In this document: positions 16,894-24,615 of the stretch, piece after piece | How the letters are laid out: every line of letters starts with the position of its first letter | How positions within the stretch are numbered: the stretch's first letter is position 1 | Origin: JAMLHH01 sp035515235 | Lineage (GTDB): Bacteria; Bacteroidota; Bacteroidia; Chitinophagales; JADIYW01 | NCBI GenBank assembly: GCA_035515235.1 | Contig: DATJBS010000011.1 | Coordinates: forward strand, 6,897-70,896 | Direction of reading: 5' to 3' | Length of the DNA stretch: 64,000 nucleotides | The notes under the pieces: generated by a model | The model's input: the letters and a program-made list of their open reading frames with translations, nothing else | The model's database searches: none | Told to the model about the DNA's origin: nothing | Position numbers and translations under genes: made by a program

Positions 16894-17574
16894 TTACATA
16901 ACAAATTTATATATTTCTTTTACGTATTTTTCTCTTTGGTACCAATCGTTATAAACAAGCTCAAATTCATGTACTTTAAAAGTTCCAAAATTGTATTTGA
17001 TATTTTCATCTAAAAATTCTAATAATTTCTCTTTTTGACTTAATTCCGTTCTAAATCGAACAATAGTTGAGTGTGCTGTTTGTATTGAATATCTTTTGTC
17101 TAAACTTTGTTCCAGATTAGAGCTTTTAAATTCTTTTCTCAGCCTGTCTCTTATATCATTTAGTTCATTATTATCCATAAACCCTTGAATCATAATTCCA
17201 GAAGGTGAGGCAGTAATTCCTCTAAAAGAGATGTTTAGATCTTTCTTTTCTACAATGCATTTTTCAATTAATTCAATATACTTTGCTAAATCAATCCTTT
17301 TAATGTCAAATCCATCATAACAAGAAATGATAGACATTACAGTAATATGAATGTCAGAGTTTGGATAATAATATTGATTCGGTTCAATTTTCTCAATTTC
17401 TTTGATAAATATTTGAATTTTTTCTTTTATCTCAATTGAAGGTCTTATCAAAAGCGTTATTCCAAACCTATTGTCTTTGTTAGAATCTATTAAATCGTCA
17501 ATTTCGTAATTGTTGGAAGAGATTTTATCTATGGATTCATTATAGAGTTTTTTATAGTGGTTTTCTAAATTCAT
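16894..17574 (-). CDS. 2H phosphoesterase superfamily protein
   Basis: 226 aa. Two H-x-T motifs, HIT at residues 76-78 and HST at 168-170, about 90 residues apart and each ending a beta strand, are the hallmark of the 2H family (LigT/2'-5' RNA ligase, cyclic phosphodiesterases). Members cleave 2',3'-cyclic phosphates or 2'-5' linkages, and some degrade cyclic oligonucleotide signals. The substrate here is unknown. The N-terminal 35 residues are an additional helix-rich segment. It starts three bases after the stop of the metal-ATPase remnant, so translation may be coupled to whatever is made from that remnant. Sits in the cassette region. Confidence 0.78.
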   Translation of the reverse strand: MNLENHYKKLYNESIDKISSNNYEIDDLIDSNKDNRFGITLLIRPSIEIKEKIQIFIKEIEKIEPNQYYYPNSDIHITVMSIISCYDGFDIKRIDLAKYIELIEKCIVEKKDLNISFRGITASPSGIMIQGFMDNNELNDIRDRLRKEFKSSNLEQSLDKRYSIQTAHSTIVRFRTELSQKEKLLEFLDENIKYNFGTFKVHEFELVYNDWYQREKYVKEIYKFVM

Positions 17575-17577
17575 TCA

Positions 17578-17880
17578 TCACAAATTTTCAATATTATTAC
17601 GGATGTTCTTCTCAAACTCTTCAATTTCATTGTAACCAATGGCAAAAAGCAACAAAACCAAAGAAATTATGGCTGGTAAAAACATTTTCAAAATGCTATC
17701 CTTACCACTTGAATGGTCATGTCCGTCTTCATCAGAATGATTATCTGCCTTTTTTTCTTTAAAAACAGGTTCATCAGTTGCACAACAACCCACTTCTTTC
17801 TGTTCTTTTTTTAATTGTTTGTCAGCCTCAAAATTTATCTTTTCTTCTTGTGTACAACAAAGTTGTTGACCGTTTTTGTC
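17578..17880 (-). pseudogene. Remnant of a heavy-metal P-type ATPase N-terminal region
   Basis: An open stretch of 100 codons bounded upstream by TAA and without an ATG; only a GTG at 17793 could start it. It reads DKNGQQLCCTQEEKINF..., then CCATDEP, a His/Asp-rich stretch DNHSDEDGHDHSSGKDS, and a membrane segment ILKMFLPAIISLVLLLFAIGY. This resembles the linker and first helix of Zn/Cd-type P1B ATPases in this phylum. The sequence then switches to NEIEEFEKNIRNNIENL and stops, where the ATPase should continue for over 500 residues. So it is truncated at both ends. The tail is similar to the C-terminus (YKEIEEFEKENN) of the membrane protein at 15353. Confidence 0.5.
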
Positions 17881-17983
17881 TTATATATGTTTATGCTCCA
17901 TTTATTGCAGGGTGTTCTAGATGTAAGCTATCATTTTGCAGATACTCGAAGAACGGAACTTTCCCTATAAAAGTTAATGCGAA

Positions 17984-18002
17984 AACCAATGTTTGATTAA
18001 TC
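17984..18002. repeat. 19-bp direct repeat copy 1
   Basis: AACCAATGTTTGATTAATC occurs here and identically at 24067-24085. Both copies lie in gene-free DNA near degraded palindromic elements, with nearby GAA(C)-type motifs (GAAGAACGGAACTTTCC here, GGAACACGAAACC there) like the interior of the attC-like sites. Probably a conserved interior block of that element family. Confidence 0.55.
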
Positions 18003-18053
18003 GCAAAATTGTTAATTTCATTGTTTGTGTGCTTATTGGGTGTGGTGAGGCAG

Positions 18054-18252
18054 AGTTAACGGGCCACGTATTGGCGATAGTGGCGGATTAGAAAGTTTAA
18101 ACTCTCAATCTTGCACTAAGAAAAGCAATAGCCTTTTATTATTTTCTAAATTTATAAAAAAAGAAAATATAAAAGACTGTTGCGACTAAAAAAGGAGAAA
18201 CTTTCAATTTCTCCCTTAAACCGCCATTTTGTCAACACGGTGTTATGTGTAG
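18054..18252. repeat. attC-like long palindrome
   Basis: The left arm (18054-18098) has AGTTAACGGG, ATAGTGGCGGATTAG and GAAAGTTT. The right arm (18197-18252) has GAAACTTTC, TTAAACCGCCATTTTGTC and GTGTTATGTGTAG. GAAAGTTT pairs perfectly with AAACTTTC, GGCGG with CCGCC, and TAAC with GTTA. It separates the minus-strand units on the left from the plus-strand ImmA-like unit on the right. The whole 17881-18339 stretch otherwise contains no gene. Confidence 0.6.
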
Positions 18253-18302
18253 TTTTTTTGAGGGTATTTTCCTTTGTTTTCTTTTTATTTGAATATTATT
18301 TG

Positions 18303-18327
18303 TATATTTGCAAGGGAAATTTCCCTT
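18303..18327 (+). promoter_or_regulatory. -7 promoter element with 16-bp operator palindrome
   Basis: TATATTTG at 18303-18310 matches the Bacteroidota -7 box TAnnTTTG. Directly after it, at 18312-18327, lies the perfect palindrome AAGGGAAATTTCCCTT, covering the expected transcription start, 13 bp before the ATG at 18340. A repressor bound there would block initiation; the downstream gene encodes a helix-turn-helix protein, which suggests autoregulation (inference). No properly spaced TTG -33 box was found. Confidence 0.6.
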
Positions 18328-18339
18328 AATTTTGATTAT

Positions 18340-19521
18340 ATGAATATTGAGAGTTTATTAAATTCCATATTTTCAGATACAAATTATAATATTAAAAATG
18401 TTTTTGAACAGAAGCTTAACGAATACAATCTAAGTAGAACTAAGGCTTTAAAACTATTGAATATTGATAAAGATGTATTTGATGAAATTTTAAATGGAAC
18501 AGCAAAACAACCAAATTTAATACATATTGTAAAGATTGCAGAGTTTTTAGGAATAGAAGTCAATAGCTTTATAAATATTGTATTAAAAAATCAAAGTGCT
18601 GAGAATATTTCAGCAATTGATAGTGCTAGAAAAGCTACGTTTCTTGTTAAAAACTTTGATGTAAAAGCGCTTACAAAACTTGGCTTTTTTGACGCAGATT
18701 ATACGACTGAAGAACTTGTAAATAAGGTTTTAGATTATTTTGGTTATACTTCAATTAATGATTTTGAAGAACAATTAGAAGAACCTTTGTATAGTAGGGT
18801 TAAAAAGAATCATTCAGATAAAATGAAAGATTTTTGGATAAAATCCGCTTATCAAACTTTTAAGGTTATTAATAATCCGAATGATTATAATCGAGAAAGA
18901 TTAAAAGACTTAATTGTGAAAATTAAGCCTTATAGTCAAGATGTCGGTAATGGTTTGTTGACTGTCTGTAGAGCATTATATAATATTGGAGTTACTGTAA
19001 TCTTTCAAAATTATTTGACAACTACTCAAGTTCGAGGTGCGACCTTTATAATAAACGACAAACCATGTATTGTAATTACTGATTTCAATAAAGTTTATCC
19101 AACACTTTGGTTTACATTATTGCATGAACTTAATCACGTTTTGTTTGATTATGATACAATTGAAAAAAGTAGTTACCACTTGTCAGATGATAATGACTTA
19201 TTCTTGATTGAAGATCAAGCAAATTCATTTGCTAGAAATTTCTTTCTATCTGAAGAAAAGTTCAAGTACATTAAGAAATACATTAATAATCCCTATTTAG
19301 TGTCAAAGTTTGCAAATGAGATTGAAGTTCATCCTTCAATTGTTTATTCTTTTTTTACATGGTATCAGAAAGAATTATACAATAAGAATTATCATGCTGC
19401 TTTCAGAGAATATTATCCGGATTACAGTAATGCAATTTCCAAATTAAATCCAATAACTTGGAATGAAGCAAGCATTAAGGAAGCAAGTGAAAAAATTAAA
19501 TCAGTTTTAGAATTAAATTAA
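18340..19521 (+). CDS. HTH / ImmA-IrrE-type metallopeptidase regulator
   Basis: 393 aa from the ATG at 18340; an in-frame ATG at 18274 precedes the promoter box and is rejected. Residues about 30-75 look like an XRE-type helix-turn-helix (KALKLLNIDKDVFDEILNG, then VKIAEFLGIEVNSF). The C-terminal half has the ImmA/IrrE zinc motif HELNH (about 262-266) within WFTLLHELNHVLFDYD, then an EDQANSFARNFFLSE segment. Family members are proteases that cleave a partner repressor, or act as regulators in toxin-antitoxin-like pairs. It is followed six bases later by a small unknown gene. The perfect palindrome at its promoter suggests autoregulation. Confidence 0.85.
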   Translation: MNIESLLNSIFSDTNYNIKNVFEQKLNEYNLSRTKALKLLNIDKDVFDEILNGTAKQPNLIHIVKIAEFLGIEVNSFINIVLKNQSAENISAIDSARKATFLVKNFDVKALTKLGFFDADYTTEELVNKVLDYFGYTSINDFEEQLEEPLYSRVKKNHSDKMKDFWIKSAYQTFKVINNPNDYNRERLKDLIVKIKPYSQDVGNGLLTVCRALYNIGVTVIFQNYLTTTQVRGATFIINDKPCIVITDFNKVYPTLWFTLLHELNHVLFDYDTIEKSSYHLSDDNDLFLIEDQANSFARNFFLSEEKFKYIKKYINNPYLVSKFANEIEVHPSIVYSFFTWYQKELYNKNYHAAFREYYPDYSNAISKLNPITWNEASIKEASEKIKSVLELN

Positions 19522-19527
19522 GATATT

Positions 19528-20064
19528 ATGTCAAATAAAGAAATAAAAAAACAAGAAGGGCTTTCTCAAGCCGATATAGAAAGATTAGAACTTTTACAAA
19601 AAGCTAATGAAAAAATAGGAAAGCAATTGACTATAAATTCTGAATCTGGAAATCTTGAAGAATTTGATGAATTAAGACAATTAGTTGGGAAAGAATTTGA
19701 AAATCCTGAAGAAAAATACAACTTGTATTATGTGGGAATAAGAAGATTACTAATGGGTTATTTACCAAAAGGCAAGGATAATAAGCAATTAAGAGAAATT
19801 ATTTATGATGAAAAAAATGTTTTTTTGAATTTAGGTAAGAAGAAATCGGATAATAACGGGATACGTAAATCTGATGGAAGAATGACTTATCAACCAGTAA
19901 TGAATGAAATATTAGATATAATCATCAAGTGGGTAGGAGAGTCTCAAAATCCTTTCGATTTATATAGAGATTTCTATGAGTTGAATGAAAAACATGGATA
20001 CGGTCATGAGGTTTATGATGATAGTACACAAAGTGTAGCGAAAGCAATGTTAGCTTTAAGCTGA
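19528..20064 (+). CDS. Unknown partner of the ImmA/IrrE-type gene
   Basis: 178 aa, soluble, charged, helix-rich (SQADIERLELLQKANEKIGKQ near the N-terminus). No family recognised. It begins 6 bp after the stop of the metallopeptidase gene, so the two are surely co-transcribed. In such pairs the second gene often encodes a toxin, or the target cleaved by the metallopeptidase; neither can be shown here. A conserved-looking middle block (YYVGIRRLLMGYLPKGKDN) and C-terminal FDLYRDFYELNEKHGYGHE could guide searches. The unit is bounded by palindromic repeats on both sides. Confidence 0.7.
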   Translation: MSNKEIKKQEGLSQADIERLELLQKANEKIGKQLTINSESGNLEEFDELRQLVGKEFENPEEKYNLYYVGIRRLLMGYLPKGKDNKQLREIIYDEKNVFLNLGKKKSDNNGIRKSDGRMTYQPVMNEILDIIIKWVGESQNPFDLYRDFYELNEKHGYGHEVYDDSTQSVAKAMLALS

Positions 20065-20102
20065 AGCTAGAATTTTACTACGATGCTTTTAGAAAAATTA
20101 CA

Positions 20103-20145
20103 CATAACTTGTTTATATGCGCTACAAATTAGCGCAAATACAACC
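20103..20145. repeat. attC-like arm with short hairpin
   Basis: CATAACTTGTTTATATGCGC then TACAAATTAGCGCAAATACAACC. GTTTATATGCGCTA (20111-20124) pairs with TAGCGCAAATACAAC (20130-20144) around a 5-base loop. The same element, diverged, occurs at 15170-15236, and its first half also at 35160-35180. It lies about 40 bp beyond the stop of the 19528-20064 gene and forms the right border of the first cassette-like region. Confidence 0.45.
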
Positions 20146-20319
20146 ATAGATAGATGGATATGTGATATTTTATAGCTTAATATATTTTAAAAATAAACAA
20201 TATATCTTATTAATCTTAGAGGGAGATTTTATAATTCTGAATCTAATCTCTTCATTCAATTCTATGATGGATATTTAAAAAGTTTTGATATGAGATAAAT
20301 TCATTATTTTTAGAATACC

Positions 20320-22998
20320 ATGAAAAGATATTTCTGTCTATTGTTCTCCGTGTTATGCTTGACTTCTGCATTCTCGTCTGATGCAATCAATAATTTGTCG
20401 AATATTGAGCAGCAGAAAATTACCTATCAGCAAGCGAATTACGCAAGAGATGGTTCTAATTATGATGGTACGAATGCCAGTAATTTTTTAGATACGATTC
20501 CTAAAGGATTGGTCAATAACGTCAAAGGAATTCCAACAGGTGGAGATGAATACGTCATTGCACATATCAAAGGTCCAGCTGTTTTGGAAAGAATTTGGAG
20601 TGCGGATGTGAAAAATAACGAAGCACTTCTAAATTTCTATTTTGATGGTGAAATCGTTCCTAGATTTTCTGCTTCTATTGCTCAAATTTTCTACCAAAAA
20701 TCTACTTTATTTGATGATAATTTAGCGAAAAATGTATTTGAAAGTTCCGGTGGAAATACTTTATATGCTTCGCTTTTGATAAAAAATGACCTCATCATCA
20801 CGTCCGAGACGAATATGTATTATCAGGTGAGCTATACGATGTTACCAAAGGATACCATGATAGCATCTTGGACGAATACGAATGATGAGTTGCAATCAGA
20901 TTTGTTTGCTTTAAGTGGAACTTATCCTAAATCTAATTCGGCAAGTTTAAATATTAAAAACATTGTTCACTCTATACCAGCTCAAGGGAAAGTGGAAATA
21001 TTTAATAGCAATCGACCCGGAACGGTGGAAGGTATTGAAATGAATATCAAGGATTTGAATTTTGATTATGCCGAGAGAATTTATGATGAAGGGAATGTGA
21101 GAAAAGGAATATCCTTTTTTAAAATGAAGATAAATGGTCAAGCAGATTCCTTGTATTTAGTCAATAGAATGAATAAAAACAGTATTCTAGGCACTTTAAA
21201 AAATTGTAGCGCTAATGTTTTTGTAGATAATAAATTAGTGGGTACTTGGTTCGTGGAGGATTATAGAGATTTTCATTTTTGGGAAGATGAGCGGTTTTAT
21301 ATTCCTAAATCTTTCTACCAAGGCAAAAACAGTATAAACATAAGTGTACAATATCTATCTGGTGAAATTTGGAATGAGTTTAAATATCAGACGATTTGCG
21401 ACCAAATTATTACAGATGAATTAGATATTAAGAACACTGCAAGCCAAAATAGTCATGGATATATTGTAACCGGAGTGCAAGGAGGGGTGTTGAGTGAGTT
21501 TACTTCAAAAGCGACTGCTAGATATCGATCGCCTAGAAATGTCCAAAGAAAAAATCAACAGATTTTAGACAGTTTATACATTTCAGTTTACTATGATGGC
21601 GCCACTCTTCCTAGTATTCATGCGCCAATTGGTTTGTTTTTCGGTGCAGGAACCAATGATGCAGCATATATGAATGCTTTATTGATGGGAAATCATCAGA
21701 AGACCTATTTTAATTATATGACGATGCCATATTGGGAAAATGTAAAAATTGAATTGGAGAATTTTTCTTCTGTTACTATTGACAGTATTTTCAATACGAT
21801 ACTTTATACCAATAATGACTTAGATAAAAATGCACATGGATATTTGAAAGCGTATGTTGGTCAGGAGAATAAACTAGCTAATGATCCTACAGATTATACT
21901 TTTTTAGAAGCTTCGGGTAAAGGTAAAGTAGTGGCTTTTGTACTTCAAGGTGTTCAAGATACGGTCATTCGTGGACCTTATTCTTATTTGGAAGGAGATG
22001 AGCGAATCTATATCGATGATGCTCAGACGCCTTTTATATATGGCACAGGCACGGAGGATATTTTTAATGGAGGCTTTTATTTTGTACTAGATGAATTTTG
22101 TTTGCCTTTGGGTGGGACGTCTAATTCTGATGAAAATCTAAATAGAAATATGTACAGAATTTACTTGAATGATGCTATTTATTTCAGAAAGAATATCACC
22201 GCAAATATTGAACATGGACCTATCAACGATCAGCAAGCATTGTATCATTCTATCTGTTTTTACTATTGGCAAAACGACACGATGTTTGCTCTAACTGACA
22301 GTTTAGATATTGGAAAAATTTCTAGTGAAAATGCTCATCAATATACTATACAAGGTCAAAGTACGATAATCAATAAGTCTTCTTATTTCGAAGGAAGTTT
22401 TGATAAAATTTTGAAAAGTCAGGATGGTAGAATTGTACAAGATGCGGAAGAATTTATGGTAAAAATTCAACCCAATAATGTTGGAGTTCGATTATTGAGA
22501 ACCTTTGATTATAGTTTAAAAAATCAAACTGCTGATGTGTATGTCAATGATATATTTGTTGGGACTTGGTTGAATGCTGGAAGTAATACTATTCAACAAT
22601 TTAGAGATGATTATTTCGCTATACCTCAAAAATTTACCAAAAATGAATCTCAAATTAAAGTCAAAATTGTAGCTAAAAATAATTGGACCTCCTTGAAATA
22701 TAAGGTTTATACTTTGCTAGAAGAAAGCGTTCCGACAGCAAAAAATGAAAGTGTGATTTCCAAAATTTCAGTTCAACTTTATCCAAATCCTACTCATGAG
22801 ATATTGAATATTTCTTTGGTAGATCAACTGATTAAAACTGTGAATATTTACCAAATGGATGGAAAATTAGTGCAAACTTTCCAGGTGAATGATCGTAATT
22901 TAAAGATAGCGGTCCATCAATTTCCTAAAGGAATCTATTTGGCAGAAATCATTACCCTTTCAAATGATTCGGTCACAGAGAAATTTATAGTGGAGTAG
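20320..22998 (+). CDS. Secreted DUF2961 / GH172-family protein with T9SS sorting domain
   Basis: 892 aa with an N-terminal signal peptide (MKRYFCLLFSVLCLTSAFSS). DUF2961, now glycoside hydrolase family 172, is seen as a first part with YVIAHIKGPAVLERIWSAD (about 78-96) and FDGEIVPRF, and a later block with LEGDERIYIDD (about 553) and GTGTEDIFNGGFYF (about 574). Known members act on fructan or arabinan sugars; the substrate here is unknown. A short jelly-roll-like motif ending in VGTW is repeated near residues 307 and 747. The last 70 residues (LYPNPTHEILNISL... KGIYLAEI) are a type IX secretion sorting domain, so it is exported to the surface or medium. Monocistronic. Confidence 0.85.
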   Translation: MKRYFCLLFSVLCLTSAFSSDAINNLSNIEQQKITYQQANYARDGSNYDGTNASNFLDTIPKGLVNNVKGIPTGGDEYVIAHIKGPAVLERIWSADVKNNEALLNFYFDGEIVPRFSASIAQIFYQKSTLFDDNLAKNVFESSGGNTLYASLLIKNDLIITSETNMYYQVSYTMLPKDTMIASWTNTNDELQSDLFALSGTYPKSNSASLNIKNIVHSIPAQGKVEIFNSNRPGTVEGIEMNIKDLNFDYAERIYDEGNVRKGISFFKMKINGQADSLYLVNRMNKNSILGTLKNCSANVFVDNKLVGTWFVEDYRDFHFWEDERFYIPKSFYQGKNSINISVQYLSGEIWNEFKYQTICDQIITDELDIKNTASQNSHGYIVTGVQGGVLSEFTSKATARYRSPRNVQRKNQQILDSLYISVYYDGATLPSIHAPIGLFFGAGTNDAAYMNALLMGNHQKTYFNYMTMPYWENVKIELENFSSVTIDSIFNTILYTNNDLDKNAHGYLKAYVGQENKLANDPTDYTFLEASGKGKVVAFVLQGVQDTVIRGPYSYLEGDERIYIDDAQTPFIYGTGTEDIFNGGFYFVLDEFCLPLGGTSNSDENLNRNMYRIYLNDAIYFRKNITANIEHGPINDQQALYHSICFYYWQNDTMFALTDSLDIGKISSENAHQYTIQGQSTIINKSSYFEGSFDKILKSQDGRIVQDAEEFMVKIQPNNVGVRLLRTFDYSLKNQTADVYVNDIFVGTWLNAGSNTIQQFRDDYFAIPQKFTKNESQIKVKIVAKNNWTSLKYKVYTLLEESVPTAKNESVISKISVQLYPNPTHEILNISLVDQLIKTVNIYQMDGKLVQTFQVNDRNLKIAVHQFPKGIYLAEIITLSNDSVTEKFIVE

Positions 22999-23120
22999 GG
23001 GAGATTGGTTTTACTTTTTTATTACAATTATCTTGTTTTAATTGAATTGCATATATAGAGAGAAGAGCTCTTTTTATTATGACTTGCGCTATGTTTTTTT
23101 TTATTATTAGCCAATTACAT

Positions 23121-23624
23121 TTATTCGAATAATGTTTTTATAGTATTCATTGGTAGAAACATTTTTCCGCTATCTGGTAATTTAATAAAACCATATTTAT
23201 GATAAAATCTTTCTGCAAGTTCATCAATAGGGTCAACTACAACTGCAAACGAACCTATACTTTTTGAAATCTCATAGCTTCTCCTTAAAGCATCAATCAA
23301 TAATAGTTTTCCTACTCCTTGTTTTTGAAATCGATTATCTATTGCCAAACGTCCGAGTAGAGTAGAAGGTATAGATTTATAAGAATTAGGTAGTTTTTTT
23401 TGAAATTCTTCTGGGATTAATTCTTGTGCTAAACTGTTATTCGCTAAAGTATAATAGCCTTTTAGTAAATCTGTTTCTTTGTCAATTAGCACAAAGCAGG
23501 CAGATAGTTTTCTTTTGATGTCTTGATTGGCTTGTTTGTGCAAATAATCATCCAACATTTCATTCCCACACGAAAATTCTTTTTTTCTATGATTAGAATT
23601 TAAGATTTCTGTCAGTTCGTTCAT
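23121..23624 (-). CDS. GNAT acetyltransferase, toxin of a DUF1778 pair
   Basis: 167 aa. Typical of GNAT toxins of the TacT/AtaT kind: the N-terminus with FSCGNEMLDDYLHKQANQD, the acetyl-CoA binding loop RFQKQGVGKLL (motif A, Q/RxxGxG/A) after STLLGRLAID, and the C-terminal RFYHKYGFIKL. Such toxins acetylate the amino group of charged tRNAs and stop translation. The start ATG overlaps the stop of the DUF1778 gene by 4 bp (ATGA), the usual antitoxin-then-toxin order. Confidence 0.9.
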   Translation of the reverse strand: MNELTEILNSNHRKKEFSCGNEMLDDYLHKQANQDIKRKLSACFVLIDKETDLLKGYYTLANNSLAQELIPEEFQKKLPNSYKSIPSTLLGRLAIDNRFQKQGVGKLLLIDALRRSYEISKSIGSFAVVVDPIDELAERFYHKYGFIKLPDSGKMFLPMNTIKTLFE

Positions 23625-23911
23625 TTAGATAAAAGAGCTTTGTATTCATTTGCAGCGTTAGTAAGATTTTTATTTGCTTTCGGTGAATTAGTAATTGCAT
23701 CAAAAAATATATCACTATCTCTTTTTGAAGCAATAGTCTGCTCATTTTCCGATATAATTTCTTTAGCTTTTTCTTGAACAGCCATAACAACAAAATCTGT
23801 TAAACTTCTGTAACCACCAACTCGAGCAGCACGTTCAAAATATATTTTTTGTTCTTTTGATAAACGTGTATCAAATCTAGCTTTTTCTTGTTTTAATTCT
23901 TTTGTAGCCAT
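23621..23911 (-). CDS. DUF1778 ribbon-helix-helix antitoxin
   Basis: 96 aa. The N-terminal ribbon-helix-helix, ARFDTRLSKEQKIYFERAA followed by GGYRSLTDFVVMAVQEKA, is the DUF1778 DNA-binding domain. The C-terminal tail (DAITNSPKANKNLTNAANEY) would wrap and block the GNAT toxin encoded next, with a 4-bp overlap. Expected to repress its own operon with the toxin. Inverted repeats directly upstream (23914-23986) are suitable operators. Confidence 0.9.
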   Translation of the reverse strand: MATKELKQEKARFDTRLSKEQKIYFERAARVGGYRSLTDFVVMAVQEKAKEIISENEQTIASKRDSDIFFDAITNSPKANKNLTNAANEYKALLSK

Positions 23912-23913
23912 AA

Positions 23914-23986
23914 TTGTAAATTTACAACAATTAAATGTACGCTTTTATTACGTACAATTCAATATTGTGTACGGTAATTTTCCGTA
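23914..23986 (-). promoter_or_regulatory. Cluster of inverted repeats upstream of the toxin-antitoxin operon
   Basis: Three inverted repeats in 73 bp directly upstream of the antitoxin gene: the perfect 14-mer TTGTAAATTTACAA (23914-23927), TGTACG...CGTACA (23936-23941 with 23951-23956), and TACGG...CCGTA (23970-23974 with 23982-23986). Ribbon-helix-helix antitoxins bind such repeated half-sites, so this is a probable autorepression operator. A standard TAnnTTTG box was not found. Confidence 0.5.
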
Positions 23987-24066
23987 TATAATGTTTTTTA
24001 TGTATTGTGGCTCACATTTTATAGCTACAATAAGAGCGAAATTTTATAACAAAACTGGACTTGAAT

Positions 24067-24085
24067 AACCAATGTTTGATTAATC
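24067..24085. repeat. 19-bp direct repeat copy 2
   Basis: Identical to 17984-18002 (AACCAATGTTTGATTAATC). The surrounding gene-free stretch 24000-24147 also has GGAACACGAAACCACAAC (24099-24116), like the interior of the attC-like palindromes, so a decayed copy of that element probably lies between the antitoxin promoter and the DUF1905 gene. Confidence 0.5.
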
Positions 24086-24147
24086 AAAAAGCTGACTCTG
24101 GAACACGAAACCACAACTATTACCCATATAATATTAGTAGTACTGTT

Positions 24148-24615
24148 TTAATACAACGAATTAAGTTTTGCAATAATTTTTACAATTTTTTCTACTTTCT
24201 GATTTTCAGTAGCGGATGAATTTATGCTTTGAATTATTTCATTCTGCTCTTCAATTTTGAGTTTCTTGAATATATTTAATACTTCAGCATCTTTGAAGCA
24301 TTCAATAATTATTTCATTCTCATTCTTTTTTGTATTTCTATTTTCAAGATAGAGTGTAACTGTAACGATGTCGCCACCTTTTTTATTGATTGCTTTTCGA
24401 ATCTCACTATTTACCGAAAGCATTTTATCTTCGCCTTTTATAGGAGCAAGGTTTCTTGCTTTAATTTTAAAATCATCAATGGAACCTGAAACTTTAATAT
24501 CACCCCATTTCCCTTCAATATCTTTTGAATTTGGAATACGTAAATGGTATGTCCAAGCTCCTTTTCCTGGTTGGTGCTTTAATTCAAGCTTTTCGTCTTT
24601 TATAATATATTCCAT
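24148..24615 (-). CDS. DUF1905 / YdeI-like domain protein
   Basis: 155 aa, cytosolic. The N-terminal 95 residues fit DUF1905, a small beta-barrel-like domain: a GAWTYHLRIPNS strand, VSGSIDDFKIKARNLAPIKG, then EIRKAINKKGGDIVTVTLYLE. The C-terminal 55 residues (AEVLNIFKKLKIEEQNEIIQS...) resemble the helical YdeI/OmdA-associated segment, though shortened. Function unknown. It stands alone, with a possible repeat remnant upstream of the toxin operon beside it. Confidence 0.75.
   Translation of the reverse strand: MEYIIKDEKLELKHQPGKGAWTYHLRIPNSKDIEGKWGDIKVSGSIDDFKIKARNLAPIKGEDKMLSVNSEIRKAINKKGGDIVTVTLYLENRNTKKNENEIIIECFKDAEVLNIFKKLKIEEQNEIIQSINSSATENQKVEKIVKIIAKLNSLY

Noticed and set aside
9290..20145. 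Prophage or integrative conjugative element
   Set aside because: No structural phage genes, integrase, relaxase or conjugation genes are seen; each unit is independent, and the boundaries are many palindromes and not one pair of attachment sites.
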